From positions 8,670,070-8,734,069 of the forward strand of contig OX421967.1 in NCBI GenBank assembly GCA_949128115.1: a stretch of 64,000 nucleotides of DNA, given 5' to 3'. This DNA is from Anaspis maculata (lineage: Eukaryota > Arthropoda > Insecta > Coleoptera > Scraptiidae). The stretch's first letter is position 1, and every line of letters begins with the position of its first letter. The notes beneath the pieces were generated by a model. The model saw only the letters and a list, made by a program, of their open reading frames with translations, did not search any database and was not told the DNA's origin. Below, in pieces: positions 11,960 through 24,880 of the stretch. Position numbers and translations under genes: made by a program.

Positions 11960-12765
11960 GGACAGGGAGCTGGTGCCTCAAAACTTACGTCATAAGGCAC
12001 ATGATTTTAACCCTGTAGGTCTAATGTGCGTTGATGAGTTTGTTGGAAATTTCTTTGTCTTACATGTCAGACCGGGAGCTTCAGGCTGGTATAGGCTTGT
12101 CTAATTCCTAAAAATGACCAAAATTTACGTTATATAAGGTACTTGAATGAAACCAAAGGGCTTTTGTGTGGGAACATCCCCTAAATCAGAAATCGAGTCG
12201 TGAGACAAAATTTTTGAGGGTCCATGAAACAAGTTTCAAATTTTCAAAAAAAGACAAAATTCATCCCGTTCTGGAGACTTTTTCTCAGACATAATTTTAA
12301 GAATGAACAACAATTCTTACATGATTTTTCACGTGGGTTTCGAAACTGTCCACGAAAATTTTTAAGGGTATATCGCGCACAGGCTGCAACGTCGAAACAT
12401 TCTTCTCAAATCGGACACCCTGTATTTAAACATGGAAATCGATTCCGCTTCTTATCTTGATTATGGTTTATAAACATATATCACACAAAGTGGGTGAGTC
12501 AACAAAATATCCGAAAAAAATTGATGAATGAATGCGAATTTTGGTACTTTTTTTGAAAATTTCGAACTTGTCTTCTGGACTGAAAGGTCCCAAAAATTTT
12601 GTCTTACGACCAGATTTTTTATTAAGGGGATGTTTCCTTACAAAATTCCGTTGGTTTCTTTCATGTACCTGATTACGTAAATTTTGGCCCCTTTTCTCGA
12701 CAACTGACAAGCCCCTTCTCTCCCCTACCAGCCCAAAGCCCTGGTTTGACATATAAGAAAATAGT
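11960..12765. mobile_element. Foldback element, copy 1 (right end lost)
   Basis: The left arm starts GGACAGGGAGCTGGTGCCTC and is shared with the element at 59099-60517. From about 12480 the sequence returns as the reverse complement of the left arm, through CGTAAATTTTGG (12676) and TTTGACATATAAG (12747). The outermost part of the right arm seen in the other copy is missing here. There is no coding capacity. Confidence 0.7.
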
Positions 12766-12879
12766 ATACAGGTGTCCCAGAAATAAGTAGGTACACAAAA
12801 AGATATCATATATTCCTGACAACAAAATAGGTCGATTCCAACCGATTCACTTGGGATTTTGAGTCAGCGTGTACTTTCA

Positions 12880-14260
12880 AAACACAATCGATATGCATCT
12901 GCCATAAGAAATTTCAATATGGCGGCCAAGATAGTAGCGGAATCGTGGAATTCAGCTTGAAAATAAGAATAATTATATGTACCTACGAGACAAGGGCAAG
13001 TTCCAAGTTCCATGAAAATCGTTCCACCGATGAGAAATTTCAATATGGCGGCCAAGATGGCGGCAGAATCATGAAATTCAGCTTGAATTAAGAATGTTCA
13101 TACGAGACTAGAGTGAGCTCAAAGTTTCATGACAATTGTTCCACTAATAAGAAAATTTCATTTTGGTGGCCAAGATGGCGGTGGAATCATGGAATCTAAT
13201 CTGCCCATTGGCCAGCTATGAGGGCCTAGGCTATTCATCGGAAAAAGTTCCAGGACTCTAGTTTATTCCTTGAGGAGTTCAACTTCTCCGAAGTGGACAG
13301 AAGGTTCTTTGATGATGATAATAATAATAACTATGCATGAATCAAAACAAGTAGAGATCATCACACGTGCGTGAGTCGCAATAGCGCTTTTTCTGTGCAG
13401 ATTTGTCGTCCATGGAAATGAGGTCATGGTTTGAAAATAAGAATGTTCATATGAGAGAAGAGTAATTCCCAAGTTTAATGACAATGATCGTTCCACTAAT
13501 CAGAGATTCCAATATGGCGGCCAAGATGGCGGCGGAATCATGGAACTTTGCTTGAAAATCAAAATACTCGTCGTACGAGACAAGAGTAATTTCCAAATTT
13601 CATAATGAAGTGTCCCATCCCTTAGAGATTTGAATATGGCGGCCAAGATGGCGGCGAAATCATGAAATTCAGCTTGAAAATAAGAACGATCATACGAGAC
13701 GATGGTGAGTTTCATGTTCCACGACAATGAACATGGGAATGATAGACGATGATAGCCATGTATGGTAAAAAAGCCCATTGGCCATCCTTGCGGACATCAG
13801 CTATCCAACGGAAAAATTCAGGTACAAGGCTCTAGCTATTTTCCTCAAAGGGCAGTACCTCCAACTTCTCAAATTCTACACGGACAGACAGAAACAAGCG
13901 AGTATGCTTCATGGGCATGAGGCTGAGTAACGCACTTCCTTTTTGAAGGATTAGTGAACGCAAGATGTTAATTGAAGTTCTACCGTTATTTGGGCATAAA
14001 TTTCAATATGGCGGGCCAAAATAGCGTCATAATCATGAAATTTTGCTTGAAAATCAAAATGATCGTACTATAGACAAGGCTTAGTTCCAAGTTTCATGAA
14101 AATCGTTCCAATAATAAGGGATTCCGATATGGCGGCCAAGATGGCAGCAGAATCTTGGAATTTGGCTGGAGAATGAGAATGATCATACGAAATAAAGGTG
14201 AGTCCCAAGCTTCATGAAAATCGTTGAGTGATAAGAAATTTCAATATGGCGGCAGAGCAT
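12880..14260 (-). repeat. Satellite-like array, ATGGCGGCCAAGATGGCGG units
   Basis: At least seven diverged units, each with AATATGGCGGCCAAGATGGC, GGAATCATG, TTGAAAAT(A/C)A, a CGAGAC(A/T)A block and a TTCATGA(C/A)AAT(C/T)GTTCC block. The period varies from roughly 120 to 160 bp. The part at about 13200-13500 and 13760-13960 departs from the unit. The strand is arbitrary. Confidence 0.8.
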
Positions 14261-15000
14261 CATTTGTCCAAAATCGGATGTATTTTGGTGAAGATCACAT
14301 CGCCTGTGAATTCGACCGATTCAGATTCAAATCGGACCACTTTCGGAGAAATTCAAAATGGCAGACCAAAGATGGCGGTCAAGTGACAAAAATCGTTGGT
14401 CACATTTTATATGATGGACATGTCGCATTTGATTGGCGTTTGCACCACATCGATATCTCTTTTTGTTGAGGCATAATTCTCCTACTTCTATGATTTTGAA
14501 ACATGTTTAATATGGAGAATACAAGATGGCGACGGGGTATCAATTGTCGGAAGTTGGATGTATCTTAATGAAGTTCACATCGCCTGCTTTCACTCGAATC
14601 AGACCACTTTCAGAGAAATTCAAAATGGCGGATGAAAGATGGCAGCCAAATGACAAAAATCATTGGTCAACTTTATATGGTGAACACGTACGCATTTCAT
14701 TGACGTTTGCACCACAACGATATCTTTTTTCGTTGAGGCATAATTCTCATAGTTCTATCACTTCGAAACATATTCAATATGGAGAATACAATATGGCGGC
14801 GGGGAACCAATTGCCAAAAATTAAATAGATCTTGATGTGGTTCACATTGTTTCATCTCGATCAGATCACTTTCAAAGAAATTCAAAATGGCGGATCAAAG
14901 ATGGCGGAGGAATAAAAAAAAAACCAAAAGTCAACTTGACATCCTGGACAAATGTACTATTGATCAGCGTTTACACCACATCGATATCTTTCTTCCCTGA
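14224..15000 (+). repeat. About 250-bp tandem repeat, three units
   Basis: Three units repeat the order CAAAATGGCGGA, GATGGCGG, GACAAAAATC, GCACCACA and ATCGATATCT (near 14360-14460, 14620-14720 and 14885-14990). The ATGGCGG core links this array to the preceding one. Confidence 0.75.
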
Positions 15001-15015
15001 GGAGTTATCCCGGGT

Positions 15016-15041
15016 ACGGACGGACGGACGGACGGACGGAC
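15016..15041 (+). repeat. (ACGG)n microsatellite
   Basis: Six ACGG/GGAC tetranucleotides directly after the 250-bp array. Confidence 0.95.
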
Positions 15042-15059
15042 AAAGTGAAGCTTAAAGCG

Positions 15060-15980
15060 CCTTTTCCCTATTTTTTTGGAAAGTGCGCTGAAAACGGCCA
15101 TATGAACGTAATGGACTTTTTCAGCAGAAAAGAGACAGATGCGCGCGCGTTCGTACCGCGCAGCTGGTGGTGTCTAGCTATAACGGCGCCTAATATCTCT
15201 AAGGGAAACTCCGTTCGTTATGATGTGCGCGGCACTACACTGCGGTCATGTGGGGCTGTGACGTAAATCGTGCGAGAGAGACCGCCTTTATTGAAAAGAT
15301 CGAGGAAAAGATCCATTTACCTACCCCAATTCGGAATGGTTTGGATCACACGGCATAAGATGTTCTTCTTCATTGTATCAATACCTATTCACATCCAACA
15401 ATACCTATGGGTACCTACACATAGTGATCGGCAGATTTCAGAAACTGATGATTGCTGAAATTTTCTATGAAATTAACATGAAATTTATGAAATTTATGGA
15501 AATTTATGAAACATGGCAAAATTCGAAACAAAATTGATGTTTTTTCTTATAAAGCGTAGATATGTGAGTGTAAAGGTATGACTAATTTGAGTATTTGGGA
15601 CATTGAACGACTGTCTGAATTTTGATATTGTTATTATTGCACATAAACAAGACACAAATGAAGTTATTGAACTCTGAATAAATAACAGGACAAAGCTAAT
15701 GGAACTAAACAAAACAGGTATCGTACGAGTACCAGTTCTTACATGTAGGTAGTTGAGTAACAAAAATTAATTTCAAAAACTAGAATAAAAATTTCTAAAC
15801 AGAAAACATCTCAACTAACCCTAGAGTGTGGAAGAAAAGGAATTTCTAGTTTCATAACTTTTGGAAATTATGACTTGGCTAGAAACATTCGAAAAGTTTC
15901 GGAAACTTCGAAAAGTTTCAAAATGAAATATTTCACAGCCCATCACTACCAACACACCACCTCATAATATAACCTACATA
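15060..15980. other. No gene recognised
   Basis: The first 230 bp are CpG-richer (GCGCGCG at about 15142). The rest is AT-rich with repeated GAAATTTATGAAA-type segments at about 15470-15510. No family was recognised. Confidence 0.4.
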
Positions 15981-15984
15981 ATAT

Positions 15985-16320
15985 TGTGTAAATTCAATTC
16001 TGGATGTCCCCACAACAATGAGAATATTATGGGGACCTCGATGAATCTGGTACAGTCCAGCACTAGAAAATCAGTCAAACAGCGCCATCTAGCGACTATG
16101 ACTGAGGTCCCCACAATTTGGGTTACAATTATATGGTTTTACACACCATTCTTGACCTATAATTGTGGGGACATATTGGGAAATTGTGTTTTCTACGGTA
16201 AGGAGGCCCCAGAGAACACGTTAGAAGCACTTAAAATTTGTGGGGACGTGTGTATGTCCCCGTAATTGGTGAAGTCCACACAACTATGGTTACATTCTTG
16301 CCGAAGTCCCCATAAGCATA
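15985..16320 (-). repeat. TGTGGGGAC-containing repeat, second copy
   Basis: Repeated GTCCCCAC and GTGGGGAC motifs precede the CA run. This is the same motif set as at 11231-11480, placed on the other side of the microsatellite. Confidence 0.5.
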
Positions 16321-16331
16321 GCCGCACACGT

Positions 16332-16367
<36 letters not shown>

Positions 16368-16372
16368 ACACA
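16332..16372 (+). repeat. (CA)n microsatellite
   Basis: A CA run of about 40 bp with one TA interruption. Confidence 0.95.
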
Positions 16373-16375
16373 CCC

Positions 16376-19190
16376 ACAGACAGACATCATTTTGGAAATG
16401 GTCTTAATCGACTTGGGGGACCTCAAAATGAAATGGATATATCCGGTGAAATCTCAAAACTTTTTTTCTGCACCATTACAATACTTTCCCTCCATGTTAG
16501 TGGGGCCGGGAAAGTAAAATTGAAACCTTTCTCAAAAATTATTCTGGGGTGGAAAATAGGCGAAAAACGGGGAGAGTCTATTTTCTTCAACCCCCTAAGT
16601 ATGTTTGGCAAAATCCAAAACCTATCGCATTGTTCAAAAGAAACTTGTTTCAGTGAACTCAGATTTGAACTTGAATGAAATCAGTGGAACAGTTCAGAAG
16701 TTATGCAAAAAACATTTCTTGAAAAACAACTTTGAAGGCCTGTATCTCCGTTATAATAAATTTGCGAGAGTATATTTGTCAAGAAAAGTCCCCTTGTTTT
16801 TCAACTATCTATCTCCCTGTGAATTTTGTAACCCTTATTCTGGGACACCTGATGTATACTACAAGAATAACTAAATGAACTAACATCATTCCTTGTCCTG
16901 CTAATCCAATGATGGGCACTCATCACTTGATTAATCAATGCCTGATTGGCGCCATCAATCGAGTCCTTACCGACACGGAGCTTTAAATGCAAAGCATCAC
17001 TTAAAGCTCCCTGGCACAGAGAGAAAAGCCGAACATTCCTGAGGTTCCACCGCGGAATCTGGGACGGAACCGGGACCCATCCAGGAGCACGCGGGAATTC
17101 CATGCCGTGATAACCGCCACCAAGTCCCATCAATACCTGTCTATTTCGGTTAATCCCGATCCCGCGATGCGACGGATCAACCGGTATTCCTGGAATAACT
17201 TTGACTGGTGCAATCGCTGATGCACGCTGCAATATCGAAGGTATTAAAAATGAATTCATGACCGAGAATCTGCCTCGCACATGGCCTCTCTCTAATTATT
17301 GGCGCTTTTTTTTTGTGTCTGTTGTGTGTGTGCCATCAGTCTTGGTTGTAAAAATTCTGGTTCAAGCAAGCACAGAGCATATAAGCTATACTGGCCTCTC
17401 TGGGTGGTCCATAAGACGACGTTTTATGATCTCTCCGATACAGATCTCTTCGCTGCTCCAAAACACAACGAATATTTATACTCCATATACACACACACAC
17501 ACAGAGGCATTTATTTTATATCTATATCCTATAATGTATATATATATACGAAAACGTATGTTGTGCACACCGTGTATAATAGCATAAATCTATACGACGC
17601 CGTCCTGTTTACGAAACATGCACCCTCCTCCACCAGCATCACGTAAACATTTATAATAGTAATATTTTATAACAGAGCATGGGAGAAGACAAAAACGATG
17701 TTCGATGAAATAATGGGATTATAGCGGGAGTTTGATGGGATTGTTTAATAACAAAGCTTTCAAAGTTTACGGAATCGTAAAATTATGTAGAACAAAGGAA
17801 CAGAATTTTTATTTTTATAGTAGGTTAGGTAGGTCGAACCGTTGGGTAACTACTAATCAATTGGCTCGGAGCCCAGCAAGAATTGCAAAGAATTGAAAAA
17901 ATGCTTTGTGGAAGTTTCTGGAATAACAAGCGAATTAATTACACGTATCGCTTAGTAATTGCCTTATATACTTTGCGAACCCCAAAAAACTGGTATATAC
18001 TTGCTCGTAACGCAACGCAACACTCCCGATGTATAGGTGGAGTACTAGGTGACTTTGATGGAAACGGTGCCGGTATCAGAAATAAAGCGAGATTATGATT
18101 GGTCACTTATTTAATTACATTCATCTATCATTTGCTGTCGACAATCGCCTGACTTTGACCGATTGGTCTCGACGAAGGTCTCCCGATGCAACATGCAACA
18201 ATTCTTATATTACTATACTCTCCACATATATACTCCTTACACGTGTACTTGTTCCTCGCTAATGCTTTCTGCCCTCTCTTCCCCTTTTATCGACTTTTCC
18301 ACAAGCCTGGGTAAGGGCTTCGAAAATTCCAATGCAAATTCCGTATATACCTTCCTCTCATCAGCATCATCATCATCATCATCATCATCAATATTAGAAC
18401 AGGACAACGCGCAACAAAAGGTCCAATATATATTAATAAGCTCACCCTTCCATGATATAGGCGACTGCGATCAAACTTTTCGCTCGTCGTCCTTTTCTTC
18501 CTCTCTCCCAGCTCCTCGAAGCGCGCCATCCCGCGAAAGCTCCTGTACCCTTCGCAACATCAAAACATCCCTGCCGCCCCCTCCCGCTCCGGGGCTATAT
18601 CGGCGTCGTCCGAGCCTCCTATATATATTCCAAAACCCTAATTTATACTAATTGTTGTCAGTTGCCAAGGTGACGCCGCCTGTATAATTATCAATAGATC
18701 TGATTATTATTGATGAAGGCACAGCACGGCTGATGTCTCCCGACGACGACGACGACGACGGCGAAGAGAGGAAGGCCGTGGAATTGTGCGTGTCGCGATG
18801 ACGTCACGCGGTGGTAATCGAACGCGATATCCTGAATTTTAATCGAGTTTGTCTTCGGTTCTCCCAGTGTCATCGGTGCGAGCTCATAAAATTTCCTCCT
18901 TGACTGTTTTTCCTAGGTTTCCATGTGATAAAACGTACTGGACGCATTTTTCCATAGGGAACTCGGTCTCGAAAATTGACCGTACTTGACCGAAACTCCC
19001 TCAAATCGAGCCGAATATCATCAACTTTGTAGAATCTGCATCATCTGCAGGCCCTACGTATCGTTGAGACTGGCTGTTGCTGAAAGATGTGACGTAATAA
19101 AAAATAAGTTTTTTTTGTCACTGTGTATCTCAGGAAGCTAGTAAGAAGCATTTCTATTATCTCAAGAACACCTACGTGATGTTTAAGAAC
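16376..19190. other. No gene recognised; CpG-richer, probably unique sequence
   Basis: A 159-codon minus-strand frame (16801-17280) has no recognised domain. Its reading continues into repeat-like sequence, so I do not call it a gene. (CAT)n lies at 18364-18390 and (CGA)n at 18740-18761. A TGACGTCA palindrome, the CRE/bZIP type of site, lies at 18799-18806. From about 16900 to 18870 the text shows few repeat matches elsewhere in the window and more CpG than its surroundings. Confidence 0.35.
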
Positions 19191-19192
19191 TA

Positions 19193-19341
19193 ACTAGGGC
19201 TTTCGAAATAATCCGTGAATCTAATGAGTATAGCATCACTGCAAAAGAGCTATTTGCAATAGTGTGGGCTGCCAAACACTCCAGGCTCTATCTGTATGGG
19301 AATAAATTTTTCATTATGACGGACCATAAGCTTCTCAAATG
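19193..19341 (+). pseudogene. Gypsy RNase H fragment
   Basis: The translation runs RAFEIIRESNEYSITAKELF and then AIVWAAKHSRLYLYG and IMTDHKLLK. This is the standard Gypsy RNase H segment (ITEKEL, AIVWA, TDHK). Nothing recognisable continues on either side, so it is an isolated fragment. Confidence 0.7.
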
Positions 19342-19349
19342 ATTGCTTG

Positions 19350-20420
19350 TTGAGTTAGCACTTGTCATGTTGGTACCAAAGCCCCTTGAAATATCACTAC
19401 CAAGTAGGCAACTAGATATACATGTGGCGTGAGGTCATTCCATTTATGCAAGCACCCATTTGCGACAAGACATAGTGAGCGTCACCTCTCACCTCTCATC
19501 TCTCACCAACGTCAATTAATTGTCACACATACCATCTGTCCTTATTGAAGTTATCTGTAACAGGTATGTCATTTGTCACCTATCACTGCCGTTAACTGTC
19601 AAAACCACATCTAGGCTTGCGCATGCGTCAAATTCACAAGTCCCTGCAAAATGCCGGTAATACAGATCCGGTGCTCAAAGACATGTCAAGAAAGTTACTA
19701 GAATCAGTAGTACCAACCAATTGTCTCCAGATAAAAGTCATCAGAACTGTCTGCCTCAAGTGTCGCTATACCTACTGCATACTATCCATAGTTGTTTTTC
19801 TCCTCCTTCCACAAGATCTATGAGAATTTTCAAGAGATGTACTCATGTTAGGCACCTGTCACGTTGGTACCAATATCCCTAGAAATATCACTGAACAGTT
19901 ATGCAACCAGATATACGTGTGGCGGTAAATCATCTATGCAAGCACCTTTTTCGCACCAAAACATCATGAACGTCACCTGTCACTCCTCTTACTAACGTCA
20001 ATCGTCATATTGTCCATTCTGTCCCTAATGACATATGTCACATACGTCACTTGTCACGTACACTTACGTTTTCACGTAGATACATCACTTGTCACCAATG
20101 TCATCTTATGACCAATGACAGATTATTGCGCCGATAGTTTTGGAGAACAAATGGCACCAATAATTTTTTTGAATTACATTTTTAATTTTTGAATTCCAAC
20201 ATTGGAGATCCTAATTTTGTGATTTCAACACCACTATTTCAGGTGATCAGCTGAGATCAGATGAGATTTTTGAATCTGGCGCCAAAACATCGGGAACGTC
20301 ACCCTGTCACCCCTCACTAAAGCTAATTGTCACATCTGTCACATCCGTCACCTGTCATTCACCATTAACATCAGTTGCCTAGCACGTGCGCCAGCTGACA
20401 CTTATGTCATCTATCCAAAA
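19350..20420 (+). repeat. GTCACCTGTCAC-rich repeat family
   Basis: Units start with (C/A)ACGTTGGTACCAA(T/A), continue through AAATATCACT, ATGCAAC and AGATATAC(A/G)TGTGG, and end in runs of CGTCACCTGTCAC. Two copies are clear (19366 and 19860). A third lies at 24470-24840, beyond the hAT-like element. Confidence 0.65.
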
Positions 20421-20905
20421 TGACGGCAATTTTTTTCAATCAAGTGCCAATTTCAGGTTAGTATTCGTCATGCTGGTACTCATGTTATAAGAATATCACT
20501 AGATTATGATATCATCAGAAGTCAGACCTTCAGACCTGATATCATCAGAAAGTCAGGTTGACTACATGTGAAAGTGGATTCCCAGATGCGAATATTCGGA
20601 CAGAAAATGTAAAATTTCACGTCAAAGTCCTCATATTGGCCAATCAGAACCCCCGTAATTAAAATTTGACATACAAAATCAAATTTTTTGGCCAAATATT
20701 CGCGACTGGGAGCCCAGCTCAAATTAGCATCATTTAATTGACAGGTGGGTGCCTTCCTGTCAATTTATTTCTCGATTCCGACATGAGAATAGGCCCAATT
20801 AGTGTGACGTCAAAACATGGGTTTTGTACAAAAACAGCGAGCACCTAAGTTGGCAACACTTCTTGTCAAAGTGACAGTCAATGGAATATTTTCGGATTAA
20901 TAGAC

Positions 20906-21662
20906 ACAGGGTGTTCACGATGAAATTCACCCCCTCCCTCTAGGAAATTTCCCTTTGAGATATTTTGAAAAACTGAAAACTTTTTCTCAACCATTTTTTC
21001 CCAGGGATTCTGAATCGATCGTCCAAAAGTTTCTAATTGGTACCGTATACAGGGTGTGACATGTAACTTTTTTTATTTCAAATACAACACCCTATATTTT
21101 ATAACGTCATTTGATGTAGTCTTTCTTTCTGATTACTACGATATACAACACTTATGATTTATTTTGACAAGGAAGCTGTCGAAAAAATAATAGAATAGGT
21201 AGTCAAATTAATTAAAAATTGGAAATTACGCGGCATCCTGTATCAGGAACAAATTAGACCATTTATTCATGCAGAGTTGAATTCTGCAGACAAAATTGCT
21301 GCGAAAATAACTTTTTCTCAAGTGAAATATAGAAACCAAAGCCATCTTACCGAGAAACAGAATTAGTTGAATACCTATTTTATTATTTTTTTTGACATCT
21401 TACTTATCAGAAAGAATCATTAGTGTTATATGTATTTGTAATCAGGAAGAAGGCTCCACCAAATTGCAAAATAAAATATAGGGTGTTGTATTTAAAATGA
21501 AAAAGTTACATATCACACTCTGTATACGGTACCAATTAGAAACTTTTAGAGAATCAATTCAAGGTCCCTGGGGAAAATCGTGTCGAAAAAGTTTTTAGTT
21601 CTCCAAAATATCTGAAAGGGGAATATTTCAGAGGGGGGTAAGTTTTATCGTGAACACCCTGT
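20906..21662. mobile_element. Non-autonomous TIR element, about 755 bp
   Basis: The ends ACAGGGTGTTCACGATGAAA (20906) and its inverted match closing in GAACACCCTGT (21662) extend as arms of about 200-260 bp each. The arms share TTTTTAGTT/AACTGAAAACTT, TTCTAATTGGTACCGTATAC and ACACCCTATATTTTAT blocks. The middle of about 250 bp has no coding capacity. Confidence 0.8.
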
Positions 21663-23787
21663 ACAACGACCTTCCTGTAGGGTGTTTCGTAACGAAAAAG
21701 GCCTGCGGTGGTGGTATAATGCTGGTTAAATACATTTTACGTTTTGTTTGACAGCTGCAGTGGAGGATGTGGGAAGGGGAGAGGGTGGGAATCAGGAGTG
21801 ACAGTAAGTGCTGCCAACCTAGCAGAGATTGTTTTCATACAAAACCCAACTTTTGACGTCATCATCGTGACGTCATCACTAATTGAGCGTATCCCAGCTT
21901 TCCGGATTCAACACAATTATTCTAGGTGACAGCTGTCATATAATATGATAGTTAGTATGATTTGAAAGTAACCGCCAACTATCAAACCTGAAGACACAAG
22001 ACAGGTCGAATTTTCCACCAGACGTCAAATCTGTGGGCGAGGACCAGGTAAAAGATGACGATGACGATGACGACGTACCTACGTGAGATGATTGTGAGAG
22101 GCGACAGATGATCCAACATGGCGTTGACTGTTGGATTTGGATAAAATACAGCACTATTGAACAAGAGCCTCCTGCGATTGAGTGTTCTATCAAATATGTT
22201 AGGTTCTATTTGTCTGAACAGAAGTTCCTCATCATGGGTAGTGTTGCCGTCTAGACAAGACAAGACAAGAGTTGCCCCACTCTTGTCTTGTCTTGAAATA
22301 TCATGATACTTTCAAAATTTCAAGACAAGACTCTAACTCTTGATGGAAATTTTTCAAGAGTCTAGATAGACTCTTGAAATTTAATTACTATGAAACTCCT
22401 TCATCCAAGAAAAATACGTGACAGAAATATAAACATTTTTTAGCAAGAAAAACAGAGAAACTGTAAGGAGCATAGAACACCCTTCGAATAGAGACTGGGC
22501 TTCAATTAAATATTCTACTTAGGTATATGTACTCAAGTTCAAATTTCGAAGACCGACTTTTATTGACACTGAAATTTATCATTGCTGTGAATGCTGAGAG
22601 AAAAGGTTACCACCGCCACCCTCGACCTGTTAGTAGACGTATGTCTGCAATGGGGTCTTATATAAAATGACAAGATATGATTTTGTAGCCGTAGGTTGAT
22701 GCCCGAATAAATAAAGTCAACTACTGTTCATTTAAAAAAGTACTCACAAAATCTGGCACCGGAAAAGGATACAGAAATTTAACTCACCGCAGTCCATCGG
22801 CTCGAATCAAGTGAATAAGCAAGCCAAGACAATACCAGGTTGCCACATGAACGTCAAGAAACAGTCAACGAAAGAGTCACAGTCAAAAAAAAGTTGAACA
22901 ATCAACATTCTTTTGTGGTTTGGTGTTCGAAACATTGCTGCTGGACAAAGAAATGTGGATAATTGGGTTTAAGCTGGACCCAAAGTTCTCAGATGTCGTG
23001 GTGCGGACGTGGTCCTTTATTTTTGTCGAAAATATACTGATTATTTACAGACCTGTGTCAGGTTCCCGCTTGTGTCAACCTGACGCGGGCAAGAAGACTA
23101 ACTTATTTAAAGTTGTGGAAAGAACACCAGCCTAATCGGTATTTTGTCTTGGTACATTGGAAGGATATCTGGCTGCAGCATGTTGTCTGAATCATTTTCT
23201 TTTTATTGGCAAGAAACACTTTGTTTTGCAGCTATTGACTAAAAGCCTCATCAAGCTATCTAATTTTTTAGAAGACGCAGCTATTTTTTGGAGAAGAAAA
23301 AATGAAAATGTTGGAGCATCCCTTGAAAAAAAAATTACTTGGACGAAACTTTCGCATGAGAATCGGAAAAAACAGCAGAGACATACAGAGTCCGAAGGAG
23401 ATGTCATACGAATGGCATTTCTCTGGCAAGGCTTCCTCGTTCTCTGATGCAAAATTGACAAATTTATAGTGAACTGTCACCACAAACCGAAGATCAAATT
23501 GTCTTCTGATATATAAAATTCACATTATACAGAAAGATGCTTCTATGTGTTGTTTTGTTTTTTCTAATTTTTAATCATAACTAGTGAATATTCATGGACT
23601 GTAGACTGTCTATCAGACACAGCCTGACAGCAACGGTCAATGCATAATGACATGATGGCTTGCCTAGTGCGCAAGCGCAGAACAGGCTTATTGCTTTATT
23701 ATTCTCCCAATTGAAACTCCCAAATTCTCTGATTTTTTTATAAGAAAAGTAGGTACTTTGATTTCAACAAATAAAAGCAAAATAGTA

Positions 23788-24080
23788 CCATATGATCAAA
23801 AACTTTTCCACTTGCGGTAGGCTGTGGCCAGTGGCGTAACTAGAGGGGAGGTTTCGGGGTCAAAAACCCTCCCATTGGCCATCGAATTTTCTAAAAAATT
23901 TCCAAATGCGGCGCTTTTTTGTTTGCTTTGCTCGAATTCTCGCAGATTTTTCAGTCGTGACCCCCCCATCAGACACTTCTAGTTACGCCACTGGCTTCGG
24001 CCTGGTCATTGGCAGGCAAACGAGGCTGATTTTGGCCAGGCCACAGCCTACCGCAAGTAGAAAAGTTTTTGATCCTACGA
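23788..24080. mobile_element. Palindromic CCGTATGATC MITE, interrupted copy
   Basis: Arms CCATATGATCAAAAACTTTT and AAAAGTTTTTGATC enclose GGTAGGCTGTGGC/GCCACAGCCTACC. An uninterrupted 120-bp copy is at 58973-59092. TA occurs just outside both ends (23786-23787 and 24081-24082). A second MITE sits in the middle. Confidence 0.75.
23829..23993. mobile_element. CAGTGGCGTAACTAG MITE nested in another MITE
   Basis: The terminal inverted repeats are CAGTGGCGTAACTAGA (23829) and CTAGTTACGCCACTG (to 23993). It is flanked by GCTGTGGC and GCTTCGGC, an 8-bp duplication with two mismatches. The length is 165 bp. The target is the loop of the palindromic MITE, as shown by the intact copy at 58973. The end type and 8-bp duplication suggest a hAT-mobilised MITE. 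Confidence 0.8.
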
Positions 24081-24464
24081 TAAGAACCCATTGCAACCAT
24101 TTTAATTTCAAGTAGATATAGTTTTGAATAGCATTTTGTCATACCGTTAACCATTATTTCTGTTATTTTATGTTGTCAATAAACTGTGTAAGAAATCCCC
24201 AAGCTAATCACACATTCACATAAAAACCATCAGCGGAGAGGAATATATCTGATTTTTTGTGAATTTTTATTTTTCAAGAGTCTAATCAAGACTCTTGATC
24301 TTGACAGCTCTACTCTTGTCTTGTCTAGAAATTTCAAGACAAGAGTTTCTAGAGGTCTTGTCTGAGTCTTGACGCCTTTTCAAGACAAGAGTCTAGAAAG
24401 TCTAACTCTAGACGGCAACACTAATCATGGGAGACAATAACTCTCTTGAATGGCTGCTTTCCAA

Positions 24465-24880
24465 ACTGGCAACTGTAACGTTGGTACCAATATCCCAGGA
24501 AATATCACTGGAAAGTTATGCAACCAGATATACATGTGGCAATATATCAACTATGCAATCACCAATTCGAGTCTAAACATTTTGAACCTTGCCACCTATC
24601 ACCAGTGTCAATTGTCACATACGTCACCTGTCACTCACCACTAACTCCAGGGGCCATATTTTTAGAGTGGAGCGATCACCAGGCGATCACAATTCAGCCA
24701 ATCACAGCCCTGGTTGCCTAGCAGCTTCGCATGTGAACGGATCACATCCTTCTTAGAAATAGACTCCCTGTTGGCACATACGTCACCTGTCACTGATGTT
24801 ATCTTTCCAACATAACCGACGAAACATTTTTGAATCTAGCGCCAATTTGGTATTAGTCATGTTGCTTTAATGTCACTGAA
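24465..24880 (+). repeat. Third copy of the GTCACCTGTCAC family
   Basis: Starts with AACTGTAACGTTGGTACCAA and repeats the internal blocks of the copies at 19366 and 19860. Confidence 0.65.

Larger units (their letters stand above)
22239..24423. mobile_element. hAT-like non-autonomous transposon, 2.2 kb
   Basis: The termini TAGTGTTGCCGTCTAGAC (22239) and CTAGACGGCAACACTA (to 24423) are inverted repeats. They are flanked by a perfect 8-bp duplication ATCATGGG at 22231-22238 and 24424-24431. An 8-bp duplication and a TAGTGTTGCC-type end are hAT hallmarks. The subterminal 100-150 bp on each side are packed with CTTGTCTTG/CAAGACAAGA motifs in both orientations. These may be transposase-binding repeats (inference). 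The 2-kb interior has no recognisable transposase; short frames at 22920-23447 match nothing I know. Two nested MITEs lie at 23788-24080. Confidence 0.85.

Noticed and set aside
16801..17280. 159-codon minus-strand ORF as a gene
   Set aside because: No domain, no signal or splice evidence; chance open frame remains likely.
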